Below, in pieces: positions 1 to 7,146 of a stretch of 12,743 nt of DNA. The stretch covers positions 1 through 12,743 of the forward strand of contig CAZCJL010000160.1 of assembly GCA_964498785.1 (NCBI GenBank). The letters run 5' to 3'. This stretch comes from Mariaggregatimicrobium sp964498785. GTDB taxonomy: Bacteria > Zhuqueibacterota > Zhuqueibacteria > Thermofontimicrobiales > Thiofontviventaceae. A program made the translations under genes and the position numbers. Every line of letters starts with the position of its first letter. Position 1 is the first letter of the stretch. Below the pieces are notes generated by a model. It was given only the letters and a program-made list of their open reading frames with translations. It was not told the DNA's origin and did not search any database.

Positions 1-84
1 AAATACGACATAGCGGCAATCGCCCATATCTACCATAAAATATTGAGAAGATACGTATCAGTTTTCGGAAATCTCGGTAATTAA
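1..84 (+). CDS. possible C-terminal end of a gene entering from the left edge
   Basis: Frame 1 of the plus strand is open from the window edge to a TAA at 82-84, giving 27 codons ending in ...RRYVSVFGNLGN. The two other plus frames close early in this stretch, and the composition looks protein-like. If real, it is the tail of a plus-strand gene convergent with the operon that ends at 499. I do not recognise the family, and 27 codons is too short to exclude chance. Confidence 0.25.
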   Translation, partial: KYDIAAIAHIYHKILRRYVSVFGNLGN

Positions 85-498
85 AAAACATATAAGGTAA
101 TAAAGCGTTATTCTTTTTGCCCGTTTTTGCTACAAAGATTTCAAAACAATAGAATAAGGTTTGAAATCAATTTTTCTTCGTGTCGTTCGTGTGCTTCGGG
201 GCTTAATTTTATCAGCGCCCTCGTTTGGATTTCTGTGCAATTGTTCAAATCTAAACATCTCTAAAATCAACTTAAATTTCTAAAATGAATTATAACAATG
301 AAAAATAGATTTATTGCCAGCGAAACACACGAAATAGTGCTTAATTCAAAATAAAAAAAATAACATTTCGTGTATTTTTGTGTGTTGAGTGGGCTACAAT
401 TGTACAATAATTTTCTTTTTAGAATCAATTTAAAAGTGTGACTTTGGTGTTTCCCTAATTAAGTGAGTTAAGAGGGATGTGTGACCCTCTAAATCCTG
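85..498. other. intergenic spacer with degenerate TTCGTGT-type repeats
   Basis: No coding region is supported here. The stretch is very AT-rich. It carries three related G/T-rich blocks: around 174-201 (TTCTTCGTGTCGTTCGTGTG), around 317-338 in inverse orientation (GCGAAACACACGAAAT) and around 364-392 (CATTTCGTGT then TTTGTGTGTTGAGTGG). The second and third face each other as an imperfect inverted pair. They look like degenerate copies of one dispersed intergenic repeat. A hairpin close to 471-490 is listed separately. Confidence 0.5.
471..490 (-). terminator. weak hairpin after the channel gene
   Basis: AGAGGG (471-476) pairs with CCCTCT (485-490) around an 8-base loop, starting 8 bases past the stop codon of the MscS-family gene. 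On the minus strand it is followed by an AT-rich stretch without a clear run of T. It is in the right place to end the operon transcript, but it lacks the U-tract of a canonical intrinsic terminator. Confidence 0.3.
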
Positions 499-1644
499 TT
501 ATCCTGTTTTAAAACCTTTTACATCATTCGATTTTTGAAGCTCATGAATTTTCATATCTTGATCACTGCCAATTTCGATGCGTGATTTTGGCAGACTTTC
601 GGGGTAATTGTCCTGTACAAATTCGATTAGTTTTTCCCGAACCAGACAGCGCAATTCCCAGGCATTGGAAGAATTATCCGCACTGACCAGCGCCCGATAT
701 TCCACAGTCTTTTCCGTGGCATTCGTTATCTGAATTTTCGCCAGACGTCCGTCCCAAAGCGGGCTATCTTTTACAATTCGCTCCAGTTCTGCACGTAGCT
801 CATTGATAGGAAGAGAATAATCCGCATAAATGAAAATCGTACCCAATAATTCCGATGTTTGCCGTGTCCAGTTTTGAAACGGCTTTTCGATAAAACTGGT
901 AATGGGAACAATCAACCGGCGCTGGTCCCAAATTGCTACGACTACATACGTCAGCGTGATCTCCTCGATTCGTCCCCATTCATTTTCCACAATGACGACA
1001 TCGTCGATGCGGATCGGCTGGGTGATTGCGATCTGGATGCCGGCGAACAGAGTGGCAATGCTCCGCTGTGCTGCAAAACCGATGATAATTCCCACAATTC
1101 CTGCAGAGGCCAGAATACTGACGCCGATTTGCCGAATGCGCTCAAAGGTCATTAAAATACTGGCAAGAGCAAAGATAATGATCAACACCGCAAGCACCCG
1201 CTCAATGACTTTCATTTGGGTATGCATTTCCCGGGCTTTTAGGTTATCTTTTGCAGTAAGCTGGTATTTGCTTAATACAATATCCCGCACCACAGAAATA
1301 AGCCGCAGCCCAAACCATGCAAACAAGATAATGATCCATATTCCCAGCAAATGCCGAAGCGCTCCGGTTAATGCTTCGGGAAATGTTAAAACCGGTAGCA
1401 CGAGCATCAGACAAACCGTTGGCAGAATTCCGCGAAACGCACTTTTTAATTGAGAAAAATGAGTCGTCATTTTTTGCATGGAATCGTCCATGCGTTTATG
1501 CCAGCGCACCATTATTATTTTTAGAATTTGATTAAGAATCAACCCGAATAAAATAGCCGCGATGGCAATGGCCAAAGAGATTAATGTTTCCGGGGTTTCT
1601 GAGACAATCGATTTCAATCGTTCAAACATATTATGTAAATCCAA
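499..1644 (-). CDS. MscS-family mechanosensitive ion channel
   Basis: This is a small-conductance mechanosensitive channel of the inner membrane, expected to open on membrane tension and release solutes during hypo-osmotic shock. The 381-residue product has about five hydrophobic segments (roughly 21-45, 70-90, 97-118, 147-166 and 174-195). The last, SILASAGIVGIIIGFAAQ, is the Gly/Ala-rich pore helix. It is followed by the family core FAGIQIAITQPIRIDDVVIV and WGRIEEI (about 200-229), which starts the cytoplasmic beta domain; an alpha/beta vestibule domain fills the C-terminus. The extra N-terminal helices make it longer than E. coli MscS (286 residues). The start is probably TTG at 1644, because AGGAG lies 9 bases upstream; the first ATG, five codons later, is badly spaced from it. 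It is the last gene of the treT-orf44-osmC run, 35 bases after osmC, which fits a role in osmotic stress. Confidence 0.93.
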   Translation of the reverse strand: MDLHNMFERLKSIVSETPETLISLAIAIAAILFGLILNQILKIIMVRWHKRMDDSMQKMTTHFSQLKSAFRGILPTVCLMLVLPVLTFPEALTGALRHLLGIWIIILFAWFGLRLISVVRDIVLSKYQLTAKDNLKAREMHTQMKVIERVLAVLIIIFALASILMTFERIRQIGVSILASAGIVGIIIGFAAQRSIATLFAGIQIAITQPIRIDDVVIVENEWGRIEEITLTYVVVAIWDQRRLIVPITSFIEKPFQNWTRQTSELLGTIFIYADYSLPINELRAELERIVKDSPLWDGRLAKIQITNATEKTVEYRALVSADNSSNAWELRCLVREKLIEFVQDNYPESLPKSRIEIGSDQDMKIHELQKSNDVKGFKTG

Positions 1645-1679
1645 TCCTCGTTTCTCCTGTGTTTGTTTGTTCTCTCACA

Positions 1680-2108
1680 TCATGAATTGAGTCGTGCATC
1701 CATTCTGATGACCACTCCTGTTAGCGCCTGTGAAACAGGGCATTGTATTTTTGTGTTGGTGGCAATTTCATCGAATGTTTCTTTGCTCACATCCTGAACC
1801 GCGGCTTCGATGGCCAATTCTATTGTGGTTATTTTGTATTCGTCGCCGATTTGTTTTAAATCGACAATCGCCTGTGTCTCAATTTTTTGAGGCGTATATC
1901 CCAACTCATCCAATCGATTTGCCAGCGACATACAAAAACAGCCTGCCAGTGCAGCGCCAACTAATTCTTCGGGATTGGTTCCCGTACCGTCCCGAAAACG
2001 TGATCCGGTATTATATTCACTAAAATGACTCCCGTTACCATACGTCATTTCTCCGTGACCTTTTGCCAGATCTCCTTTCCAGATTGCAGATGCTTTGCGT
2101 TTTGGCAT
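1680..2108 (-). CDS. osmC: OsmC-type organic hydroperoxide peroxidase
   Basis: OsmC proteins reduce organic hydroperoxides with a pair of redox-active cysteines in the cytoplasm, and many are induced by osmotic stress. The 142-residue product matches the OsmC subfamily over its whole length. It has the N-terminal SAIWKGDLAKGHGEM strand region, the active-site arginine in SRF (R37), the signature GTNPEELVGAALAGCF with the peroxidatic cysteine C57, and the second cysteine C123 in CPVSQAL. The length equals that of the E. coli protein. A nearby C59 is additional. The ATG at 2108 has AGGAG five bases upstream. It lies 14 bases after the 44-codon gene and 35 bases before the channel gene, so all are probably on one transcript. 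The similar Ohr subfamily is less likely because the NPEELVGAA...CPVSQ pattern follows OsmC. Confidence 0.95.
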   Translation of the reverse strand: MPKRKASAIWKGDLAKGHGEMTYGNGSHFSEYNTGSRFRDGTGTNPEELVGAALAGCFCMSLANRLDELGYTPQKIETQAIVDLKQIGDEYKITTIELAIEAAVQDVSKETFDEIATNTKIQCPVSQALTGVVIRMDARLNS

Positions 2109-2122
2109 AAAAACTCCTGTGA

Positions 2123-2257
2123 TTATTTTGTATTTAATAAATTGCCCATACCATCATTATTAACAAAGTAAAATACACTTCTCGCAATGATGAATATCCA
2201 AAAGAACATTTTCCAATTTGTTTTTGGCTCTATCGGATCTTGTAGATTTAGTGCCAT
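2123..2257 (-). CDS. small hydrophobic membrane peptide, 44 residues, unknown function
   Basis: A complete short reading frame fills the gap between treT and osmC. It begins with ATG at 2257, preceded by AGGA seven bases upstream, and ends with TAA at 2123-2125. It starts 17 bases after the treT stop and ends 14 bases before the osmC start, which is tight operon spacing. The product has a charged, proline-containing N-terminus (NLQDPIEPKTNWK), one hydrophobic stretch (about residues 17-32, MFFWIFIIARSVFYFV) and a short polar tail. A single-pass membrane peptide, with the N-terminal part perhaps cytoplasmic, is the natural reading. I do not recognise the family. The support is the ribosome binding site, spacing and composition; no homologue is known to me. 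Confidence 0.72.
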   Translation of the reverse strand: MALNLQDPIEPKTNWKMFFWIFIIARSVFYFVNNDGMGNLLNTK

Positions 2258-2274
2258 TTTTCAATCCTGAAAAT

Positions 2275-3504
2275 TTATTCTTTATCTGTTTTTAGGTGAA
2301 AAGCAGTTTCAAACGAATGAAACATATCAAGATACTGCTCCAACAATCGAGTGAGAAGGTAGTTCTTTTTTACACTGTCTTTTGCTGCAATGCCCATATT
2401 TTTACGTAATTTTTCATCCTTTATCAGTGTGACCATTCGTTCAGCAGCTTCTTCCACAGATGAAACCAAAAATCCGTTTTCTCCGTCTTTAATTTGGTAT
2501 CGAATTCCACCAACATCTCCGCCGATCACGGGTGTTCCTTTCCACATTGCCTCTGCGACTGTCAGGCCAAATCCTTCCCGAATTGACTTTTGTAAAATGA
2601 CTGCCGCTTTGCGCTGCAATGCATTTACCAGCGCCGAATCCTGGTAGCTGAGCAGAATAATCCGGTCTTCTTTGCAATCCATCAGGGATTCATATACGTC
2701 GTTCCCTTCGGGATCATCGGTTGCAATATTACCAATAAGCACCAGTGTTGCATCTATTTTTTTACGTGCGATTTTAAATGCGTCGATCACACCTTTCGGG
2801 TCTTTCCAGGGATCGAAACGGGAAATCTGAGCCACAATTGGTAAATCTGTCGGAATATTATAGCGATCCAGACGTTCTTTGATTTCTTCTTCAGATAATT
2901 CTTTATTTTTAATCGTAAACGGGTCAATTGCCGGTTCAAATAATAGTTGCGGCGTACTCATCTTTTGTTTGTATTCTTTCAAAGAAACGATAACGCCATC
3001 ATACTTTTCTATAAATTGCATCAGATAATTCCACAGTTCCTGATTTGGTTCTGTCAAATCTATATGACAGCGCCAGATCCATGGTCCCCGTTTCCGGAAA
3101 TGATTAATCATTGGCAGCGGCTGCGGATCGTGAATAATAACCATATCATGATCGAGATGATTACGAATGGAGTTTTCGTAAATAACGGTCTCATAAATAT
3201 CTTTTTTAAGTTGGGTTAAATTTATATCGCTTCCCTGCAACGCATTGTGTATTTTCTTGGTGATGCTGAAAAAACTGGGCGAACCCTGAATAATACGCCA
3301 GCCGGATTTAATTCCCAGACTATTAAATAATAAAATCAGCGATGATAATATTTCCGCGACACCACCACCGTAGTATGTCGAATTGACATGAACGGTATGC
3401 AGATCATGGAGCGGTTTTGCTTTTTTAAGGATCCGATCCACTGTCTCAGTACCGACATATTTTTCATAATCCTCCACATGGGATATTTTATGATCTGTTC
3501 GCAT
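2275..3504 (-). CDS. treT: TreT-type trehalose synthase (GT4 glycosyltransferase)
   Basis: TreT (trehalose glycosyltransferring synthase) makes trehalose in one step from a nucleoside diphosphate glucose and glucose, in the cytoplasm; trehalose serves as a compatible solute. The 409-residue form shows the TreT-typical N-terminus VHVNSTYYGGGVAEIL (about 38-53), FHNALQG-like KIHNALQG (84-91), HDPQPLP (125-131), RCHIDL (145-150), QISRFDPWKDPKG (226-238) and the GT-B donor-site block REGFGLTVAEAMWKGTPVI (309-327) with the EX7E glutamates E310 and E318. The start is placed at ATG 3504, where AGAGAGG lies five bases upstream and the length equals that of known TreT proteins. A longer frame from 3582 would add 26 residues that are not typical of the family. 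It heads the treT-orf44-osmC-channel run. Sucrose- or other trehalose-phosphorylase-like GT4 activity cannot be excluded from sequence alone. Confidence 0.88.
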   Translation of the reverse strand: MRTDHKISHVEDYEKYVGTETVDRILKKAKPLHDLHTVHVNSTYYGGGVAEILSSLILLFNSLGIKSGWRIIQGSPSFFSITKKIHNALQGSDINLTQLKKDIYETVIYENSIRNHLDHDMVIIHDPQPLPMINHFRKRGPWIWRCHIDLTEPNQELWNYLMQFIEKYDGVIVSLKEYKQKMSTPQLLFEPAIDPFTIKNKELSEEEIKERLDRYNIPTDLPIVAQISRFDPWKDPKGVIDAFKIARKKIDATLVLIGNIATDDPEGNDVYESLMDCKEDRIILLSYQDSALVNALQRKAAVILQKSIREGFGLTVAEAMWKGTPVIGGDVGGIRYQIKDGENGFLVSSVEEAAERMVTLIKDEKLRKNMGIAAKDSVKKNYLLTRLLEQYLDMFHSFETAFHLKTDKE

Positions 3505-3883
3505 TTTTGCCTCTCTCTGTTTGGGTAAACTTTTTGAAATAGATATAGTCGCTATTAAGTTTCGTGGTGTGAGATTCTTCATGTGCCAAAAAGACGGCGC
3601 AGTCAGAATGACATTTTCTTGAGTTTTGGCAATTCCTGGACAGGCTGTTTATGGATTTCGCAGGCATTGCATAAATACGCCTGAGGCGCATAAGGAACGT
3701 GTCCAGGAACTCGGTAATTGTCGGGCAAACCCTTGCGAAGGTTTGTAGCTATGCAATATATAGATAATTTATTGAAATTTTTTCAGACCAGTCTATTTTA
3801 ATAACCTTCGCACGGGGTAGTTCCTGGACAGGTTACAAGGGCAATGCATTCCGGTTTGACGCCTTCGAATTATAGTCGCTTAA
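3505..3883. other. repeat-rich spacer between the protease gene and treT
   Basis: No gene is supported over these 379 bases. The stretch is packed with inverted repeats: TGCCAAAA (3584-3591) with TTTTGGCA (3624-3631), GCCTGAGGC (about 3679-3687), and three copies of TTCCTGGACA in alternating orientation (3633-3644, 3700-3710 inverse, 3820-3832). A GGCAC box on the minus strand near 3583-3588 lacks a -12 GC at the right distance, so I see no sigma-54 promoter for treT. No convincing -35/-10 pair is visible either. Confidence 0.55.
3698..3834. repeat. MITE-like imperfect inverted-repeat element
   Basis: The left arm (3698-3744) contains GTGTCCAGGAACT and then TGCGAAGGTT (3734-3743). The right arm (3803-3834) holds the inverse in mirror order: AACCTTCGCA (3803-3812) and then GTTCCTGGACAGG (3820-3832). 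Between the arms lies about 58 bases of AT-rich sequence with no reading frame. A third copy of the terminal block lies outside at 3633-3644. The arrangement looks like a non-autonomous transposable element or a structured intergenic repeat inserted between two stress genes. No transposase and no clear target-site duplication are visible. Confidence 0.45.
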
Positions 3884-5023
3884 TTACGAATGATTATTGT
3901 CATCATCCAATTCTAACTTTAATGAGAAAAATTTAAGCATATCTTTTAGCGTGATTATGCCGACGAGTTCTTTATTTTCCACAACCATTAACCGGCTTTT
4001 TTCTGTCCTTCGCATCGTCGAAAGCGCTTTTAGCGCATCAGTGTCAGGAGCAATTGTATTATCGTCTGAACATTGCGACGTAATTTCTCCGACCTGATAA
4101 TTCTGCCAGGCATCCTGTGAGTAATCTTTTACCTGCGCCGTCGTGACGCATCCTACCAGTTTGTCATGATCCACAACCGGAAACATTTTATAATGATATT
4201 TATAGACATAGTCGTGAATCAAATCTCTCAATGAAATATCCGGAGGAACTGTCACCGGACCTTCGTGCATAAATCGTTTTACCGGTTCACCTTCAAGCGC
4301 TTTGCGTAATAATAATTGTTGATAAGACATTCTTGACGCGGATAGCATAAAAAATCCGATTAAGACCCACCAGATGCCGCCCACGATATTTCCGCCAAAA
4401 AAACTCAATCCCCCCAACACAATTAATAAGACACCAAAACCAGCACCAATTCGTGATGATATTCGTGTCGCCCATTTCAAGTTCTTTTTCCATGCCCAGA
4501 GAATTGAACGGAACACACGTCCCCCGTCCAGGGGAAATGCAGGTAGCATATTAAATGCGGCAAGGACCAAATTGATTAAAGCGAGATATTGAATAACGGC
4601 GCGCGCGGGTTCCGGGAAAATAGCTTCTCCCGTTATATTCACCAGAAAAAAAAATCCGCCGATAAGAACACTGGTAATTGGTCCGGCAATTGCCATAAAA
4701 AATTCTGATTTTGCGCTCGGCGGTTCGTCGTTCATTTCTGCAACGCCGCCAAAAATAAACAGCGTTATTCCTTTGATAGGCATACCAAATGTGCGTGCAA
4801 CAAGAGAATGGGCTAATTCATGAATGATTATCGATAAAAATAAACCCACTGCGCCGATAACTCCCATCCACCAATATGTGGATGAAGAAAAATCCTTGTA
4901 ATAATGGGGAAATACCCCTTTCGCCAGTGACCATACGATCAATGCTGCGATGATCAACCAACTGGGATTTACTTTTACTTCAAATCCGAATATTTTAAAA
5001 AGTTTAATGCTGTCTCCAAACAT
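3884..5023 (-). CDS. site-2 protease (M50 family) with two CBS domains
   Basis: This is an intramembrane zinc metalloprotease of peptidase family M50, which cuts membrane-spanning segments of substrate proteins. The 379-residue product has a multi-pass membrane N-terminal half carrying the zinc motif HELAH (68-72) and the third ligand in NMLPAFPLDGGR (158-169, D165). A conserved TLFIFGGVAEM segment lies between them. From about residue 245 to 365 two CBS modules follow (VPPDISLRDLI... and APDTDALKAL...), ending in GIITLKDML. CBS pairs bind adenine nucleotides or sense ionic conditions, so they probably gate the protease. This is the Rip3-like architecture without a PDZ domain. The start at ATG 5023 has GGAG five bases upstream. 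It lies 25 bases after the coiled-coil lipoprotein gene, whose single transmembrane helix makes it a candidate substrate or partner (inference). Confidence 0.93.
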   Translation of the reverse strand: MFGDSIKLFKIFGFEVKVNPSWLIIAALIVWSLAKGVFPHYYKDFSSSTYWWMGVIGAVGLFLSIIIHELAHSLVARTFGMPIKGITLFIFGGVAEMNDEPPSAKSEFFMAIAGPITSVLIGGFFFLVNITGEAIFPEPARAVIQYLALINLVLAAFNMLPAFPLDGGRVFRSILWAWKKNLKWATRISSRIGAGFGVLLIVLGGLSFFGGNIVGGIWWVLIGFFMLSASRMSYQQLLLRKALEGEPVKRFMHEGPVTVPPDISLRDLIHDYVYKYHYKMFPVVDHDKLVGCVTTAQVKDYSQDAWQNYQVGEITSQCSDDNTIAPDTDALKALSTMRRTEKSRLMVVENKELVGIITLKDMLKFFSLKLELDDDNNHS

Positions 5024-5048
5024 TTTAACTCCGATTTAATGATTTTAG

Positions 5049-5798
5049 CTACTTTTTTATATCCGACGCGAGCTTTTTGAGATCATCTGAAATTTCACTC
5101 CATTTAGTTTGGGCTTTATCCGAAATTTCATCCCAATTGTTACGAGTCGATTTTCGTACATCATTGAGCATTCTTTTTGCATAATTTTTCTTTCCTGTCA
5201 ATGATCTGATTTGTTTAGAAACCTCTTTTTTAGCGTCTTCGTTTAATCCATCCGCCTTCGTTTTCATTAAGTTTAACTCGTTTTCCCAGCGTTCAACCTC
5301 TTTTTCCCATTTTTTAATGGAGTCCTTTTTCATTTTCTTAAAATCATCTTTTACCTGACCTGATACTGTCTGACGTTTTCGACAGATAATATAGGCGGCA
5401 ATAAGCACGACAATACCAATAATGAAAACAATCCAGGCGATAATTTGCTGATACTGAAGACTATTTTCCTTTTTTTCCAGTTCATCCATTTTATCAGCAA
5501 TCACCAGTTGCATATCATACAATGCTTTTTCCCGTTCATATAATCTATTTTCTTTCTTTTCAATTAATGCTAACAATCCTTCAAGCCGGGTTTCAAGTTC
5601 GGATGTGCTTTCTTCGATATCTGTTGTGCTTGCTTTTGCATCGATTTTTTTATCTTTTTTAGCTGATTCGGCCACAGATTCTTTTGCTTCTTTTCGTGGT
5701 TGTTCAGTCATTTTTTCAGATTTTTTGTCTCCACAACCAAACATTAAAACAACACCGACAATGATAAGAAATACGACACTGCTTTTAAAACTTTTCAT
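5049..5798 (-). CDS. putative lipoprotein with one transmembrane helix and coiled coils
   Basis: I do not recognise a named family. The 249-residue product begins with a signal sequence (SSVVFLIIVGVVLMFGC) whose MFGC fits a lipobox, predicting lipidation at C22. A low-complexity Lys/Glu/Ser linker follows (about 23-62), then a heptad-like coiled coil (about 65-113), a strong transmembrane helix (about 119-138, IIAWIVFIIGIVVLIAAYII) and a long, highly charged helical C-terminus (about 145-249) with repeated KW/NW..IS.. segments (NNWDEISDKAQ, TKWSEISDDL). If both predictions hold, the protein is lipid-anchored outside and has a helical cytoplasmic tail. AAGGAG lies 8 bases before the ATG. It is 25 bases upstream of the site-2 protease gene and 40 bases after the PRC-barrel gene, so one operon is likely. 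Confidence 0.8.
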   Translation of the reverse strand: MKSFKSSVVFLIIVGVVLMFGCGDKKSEKMTEQPRKEAKESVAESAKKDKKIDAKASTTDIEESTSELETRLEGLLALIEKKENRLYEREKALYDMQLVIADKMDELEKKENSLQYQQIIAWIVFIIGIVVLIAAYIICRKRQTVSGQVKDDFKKMKKDSIKKWEKEVERWENELNLMKTKADGLNEDAKKEVSKQIRSLTGKKNYAKRMLNDVRKSTRNNWDEISDKAQTKWSEISDDLKKLASDIKK

Positions 5799-5838
5799 GA
5801 TTGAATCTCCTTATTTTAATAGTTATTGCATGTATTCT

Positions 5839-6597
5839 TTACAACCAATATTTAGGGCGACCATAGTAATCGTATAACAATACTTCATATTCGCGACTCA
5901 GCGGTTTCATTGGATTGAATTCCGGGCTATTTTCAATATTTTCTCTGGTCAAATCGACATAAACCTTTGATTCGGCCCAGTCTATTTTATGAATCCACGG
6001 CGGTGCAATTAAAATTTTCTTTCCGCCTGGTAGCCAATGTAGCCATGTTCTGGTATCAATTACCAGGTACCGAATGATCCAGGAATTATCATCCAGAATA
6101 AAATCTTCAACATGGCCAATTTCACCATCGACTGCCTGAATATTGTAATCAATGACTTCCCGGGTTCTTCGTAAATTAGGATTTACATCAGTTTCAATTG
6201 TTTTTTGCGCCGCTTTTTTTGATTTACTCTGTTCTGGCCTGGGAACACCGCCGGGCAGTTTAGCTCCGACGCCGGCCCAATAAACAGGCCATCCGTAATA
6301 TTCGGCAAGTTGTGTTTCCATTTCCCTGGAGACCGGCCTGGCTTCATCGGTCTCAGGACTATTTTTCACCTGCTCTTTGCTTAAATTCACAGGAAAGGTA
6401 TTTTCTGTCCAGTTTGGTTTCCCCAAAGAAAACGGTGAAATCAATACCTGCCTGCCTGGCAGCCATTTCCCTGTATCAACAACCAGATAGCGAATTGTCC
6501 AGAATTTATCATCAAAATAAAATTCGAGTGCTTTGCCAATCTCACTATCCGTTGTTTTGATTTTATAGCCTTGTAATTTTTTTACACTTCGTAACAT
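5839..6597 (-). CDS. tandem PRC-barrel domain protein
   Basis: PRC-barrel domains are small beta-barrels first seen in photosynthetic reaction centre subunit H and in RimM; in stand-alone bacterial proteins their role is mostly unknown and often stress-linked. The 252-residue product is an internal duplication. Repeat 1 (about 4-107) reads IGKALEFYFDDKFWTIRYLV ... GRQVLISPF ... VNLSKEQVKNSPE ... YYGWPVYW. Repeat 2 (about 143-252) reads IGHVEDFILDDNSWIIRYLV ... GKKILIAPPW ... VDLTRENIENSPE ... YYGRPKYW. A Lys/Ser/Pro-rich linker joins them. No signal peptide or membrane helix is visible, so a cytoplasmic site is expected. The ATG at 6597 has GGGAG six bases upstream. It lies 85 bases after the broken hsp20 gene and starts the intact part of that operon. 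Confidence 0.9.
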   Translation of the reverse strand: MLRSVKKLQGYKIKTTDSEIGKALEFYFDDKFWTIRYLVVDTGKWLPGRQVLISPFSLGKPNWTENTFPVNLSKEQVKNSPETDEARPVSREMETQLAEYYGWPVYWAGVGAKLPGGVPRPEQSKSKKAAQKTIETDVNPNLRRTREVIDYNIQAVDGEIGHVEDFILDDNSWIIRYLVIDTRTWLHWLPGGKKILIAPPWIHKIDWAESKVYVDLTRENIENSPEFNPMKPLSREYEVLLYDYYGRPKYWL

Positions 6598-6682
6598 AAT
6601 AATCTCCCATTTAATTTACAATCAAAGGTTGTTGCCCGGCTTACAGTTGCACCGGCTAACAGCGTCTTAATATGCTGAAACA

Positions 6683-7128
6683 TTAGTCATGTCTAACATT
6701 AATTTTCCTGACGTTTACTTTTTCATGTTTTGGAAGTACGATCTGCAGGATTCCGTCTTTTAAATTGGCGTCTACATTCTCTGGTTGAACGTTCGCAGGC
6801 AATTTCAACAACCGATAAAAACTATCATAATAGCGCTCAGTGCTGTGGTAGCGTCCTTCCTCTCTTTTTTCTTTTGCTTGCGTTCACCCGTTAATAATCA
6901 GAGTGTTATCATCTAATGACACGTGGATGTCTTCCTGTTTAAACCAGGAAGTTCGGCCTCAACACCAATTTCGTTTTCCGTTTCGAAAATATCCACAGTT
7001 TGTTCCCAATCAGTGGGATAAACAGATGGTCTATCCCACATAAATGGGAAAAAGTTTTCAAAAACACGGCTTATTTCGTCCTGAAATCTTGCTAATTCCC
7101 GTCTTGGCTGGCTTCGTAAATGTGCCAT
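6683..7128 (-). pseudogene. hsp20: small heat-shock protein (Hsp20/alpha-crystallin), broken by three indels
   Basis: Small heat-shock proteins hold unfolding proteins in a refoldable state. The N-terminal part reads from ATG 7128 (MAHLRSQPRRELARFQDEIS...DIFETENEIGVEAELPGLN) and then loses frame near 6932-6938, where one base is missing. EDIHVSLDDNTLIING follows in the next frame. An extra base in the CCC run at 6887-6889 and a missing base near the T run at 6865-6870 shift it again. The C-terminal part (RYHSTERYYDSFYRLLKLP ... VDANLKDGILQIVLPK ... KINV) is complete, with the alpha-crystallin hallmark A-x-x-x-D-G-I-L, and ends at TAA 6683-6685. Restoring one net base gives 447 nucleotides, exactly 148 codons plus stop, a normal family length. 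GAGGAAG precedes the ATG; an upstream in-frame TTG at 7146 is less likely. Either real decay or local sequencing error. Confidence 0.88.
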
Positions 7129-7146
7129 ATTTTCGCACTTCCTCAA

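Noticed and set aside
902..1453. 183-codon plus-strand frame opposite the channel gene
   Set aside because: It is antisense to a clear MscS-family gene, has no recognisable domain and a Thr/Ile/Arg-rich composition typical of a shadow frame.
3505..3582. N-terminal extension of the TreT reading frame from 3582
   Set aside because: The ATG at 3504 has a good ribosome binding site and gives the usual family length; the 26 extra residues do not resemble TreT N-termini.
3570..3590. Sigma-54 promoter for treT based on TGGCAC on the minus strand near 3583-3588
   Set aside because: There is no GC pair ten bases from the GG; the -12 position reads AT, so the match is only half of the consensus.
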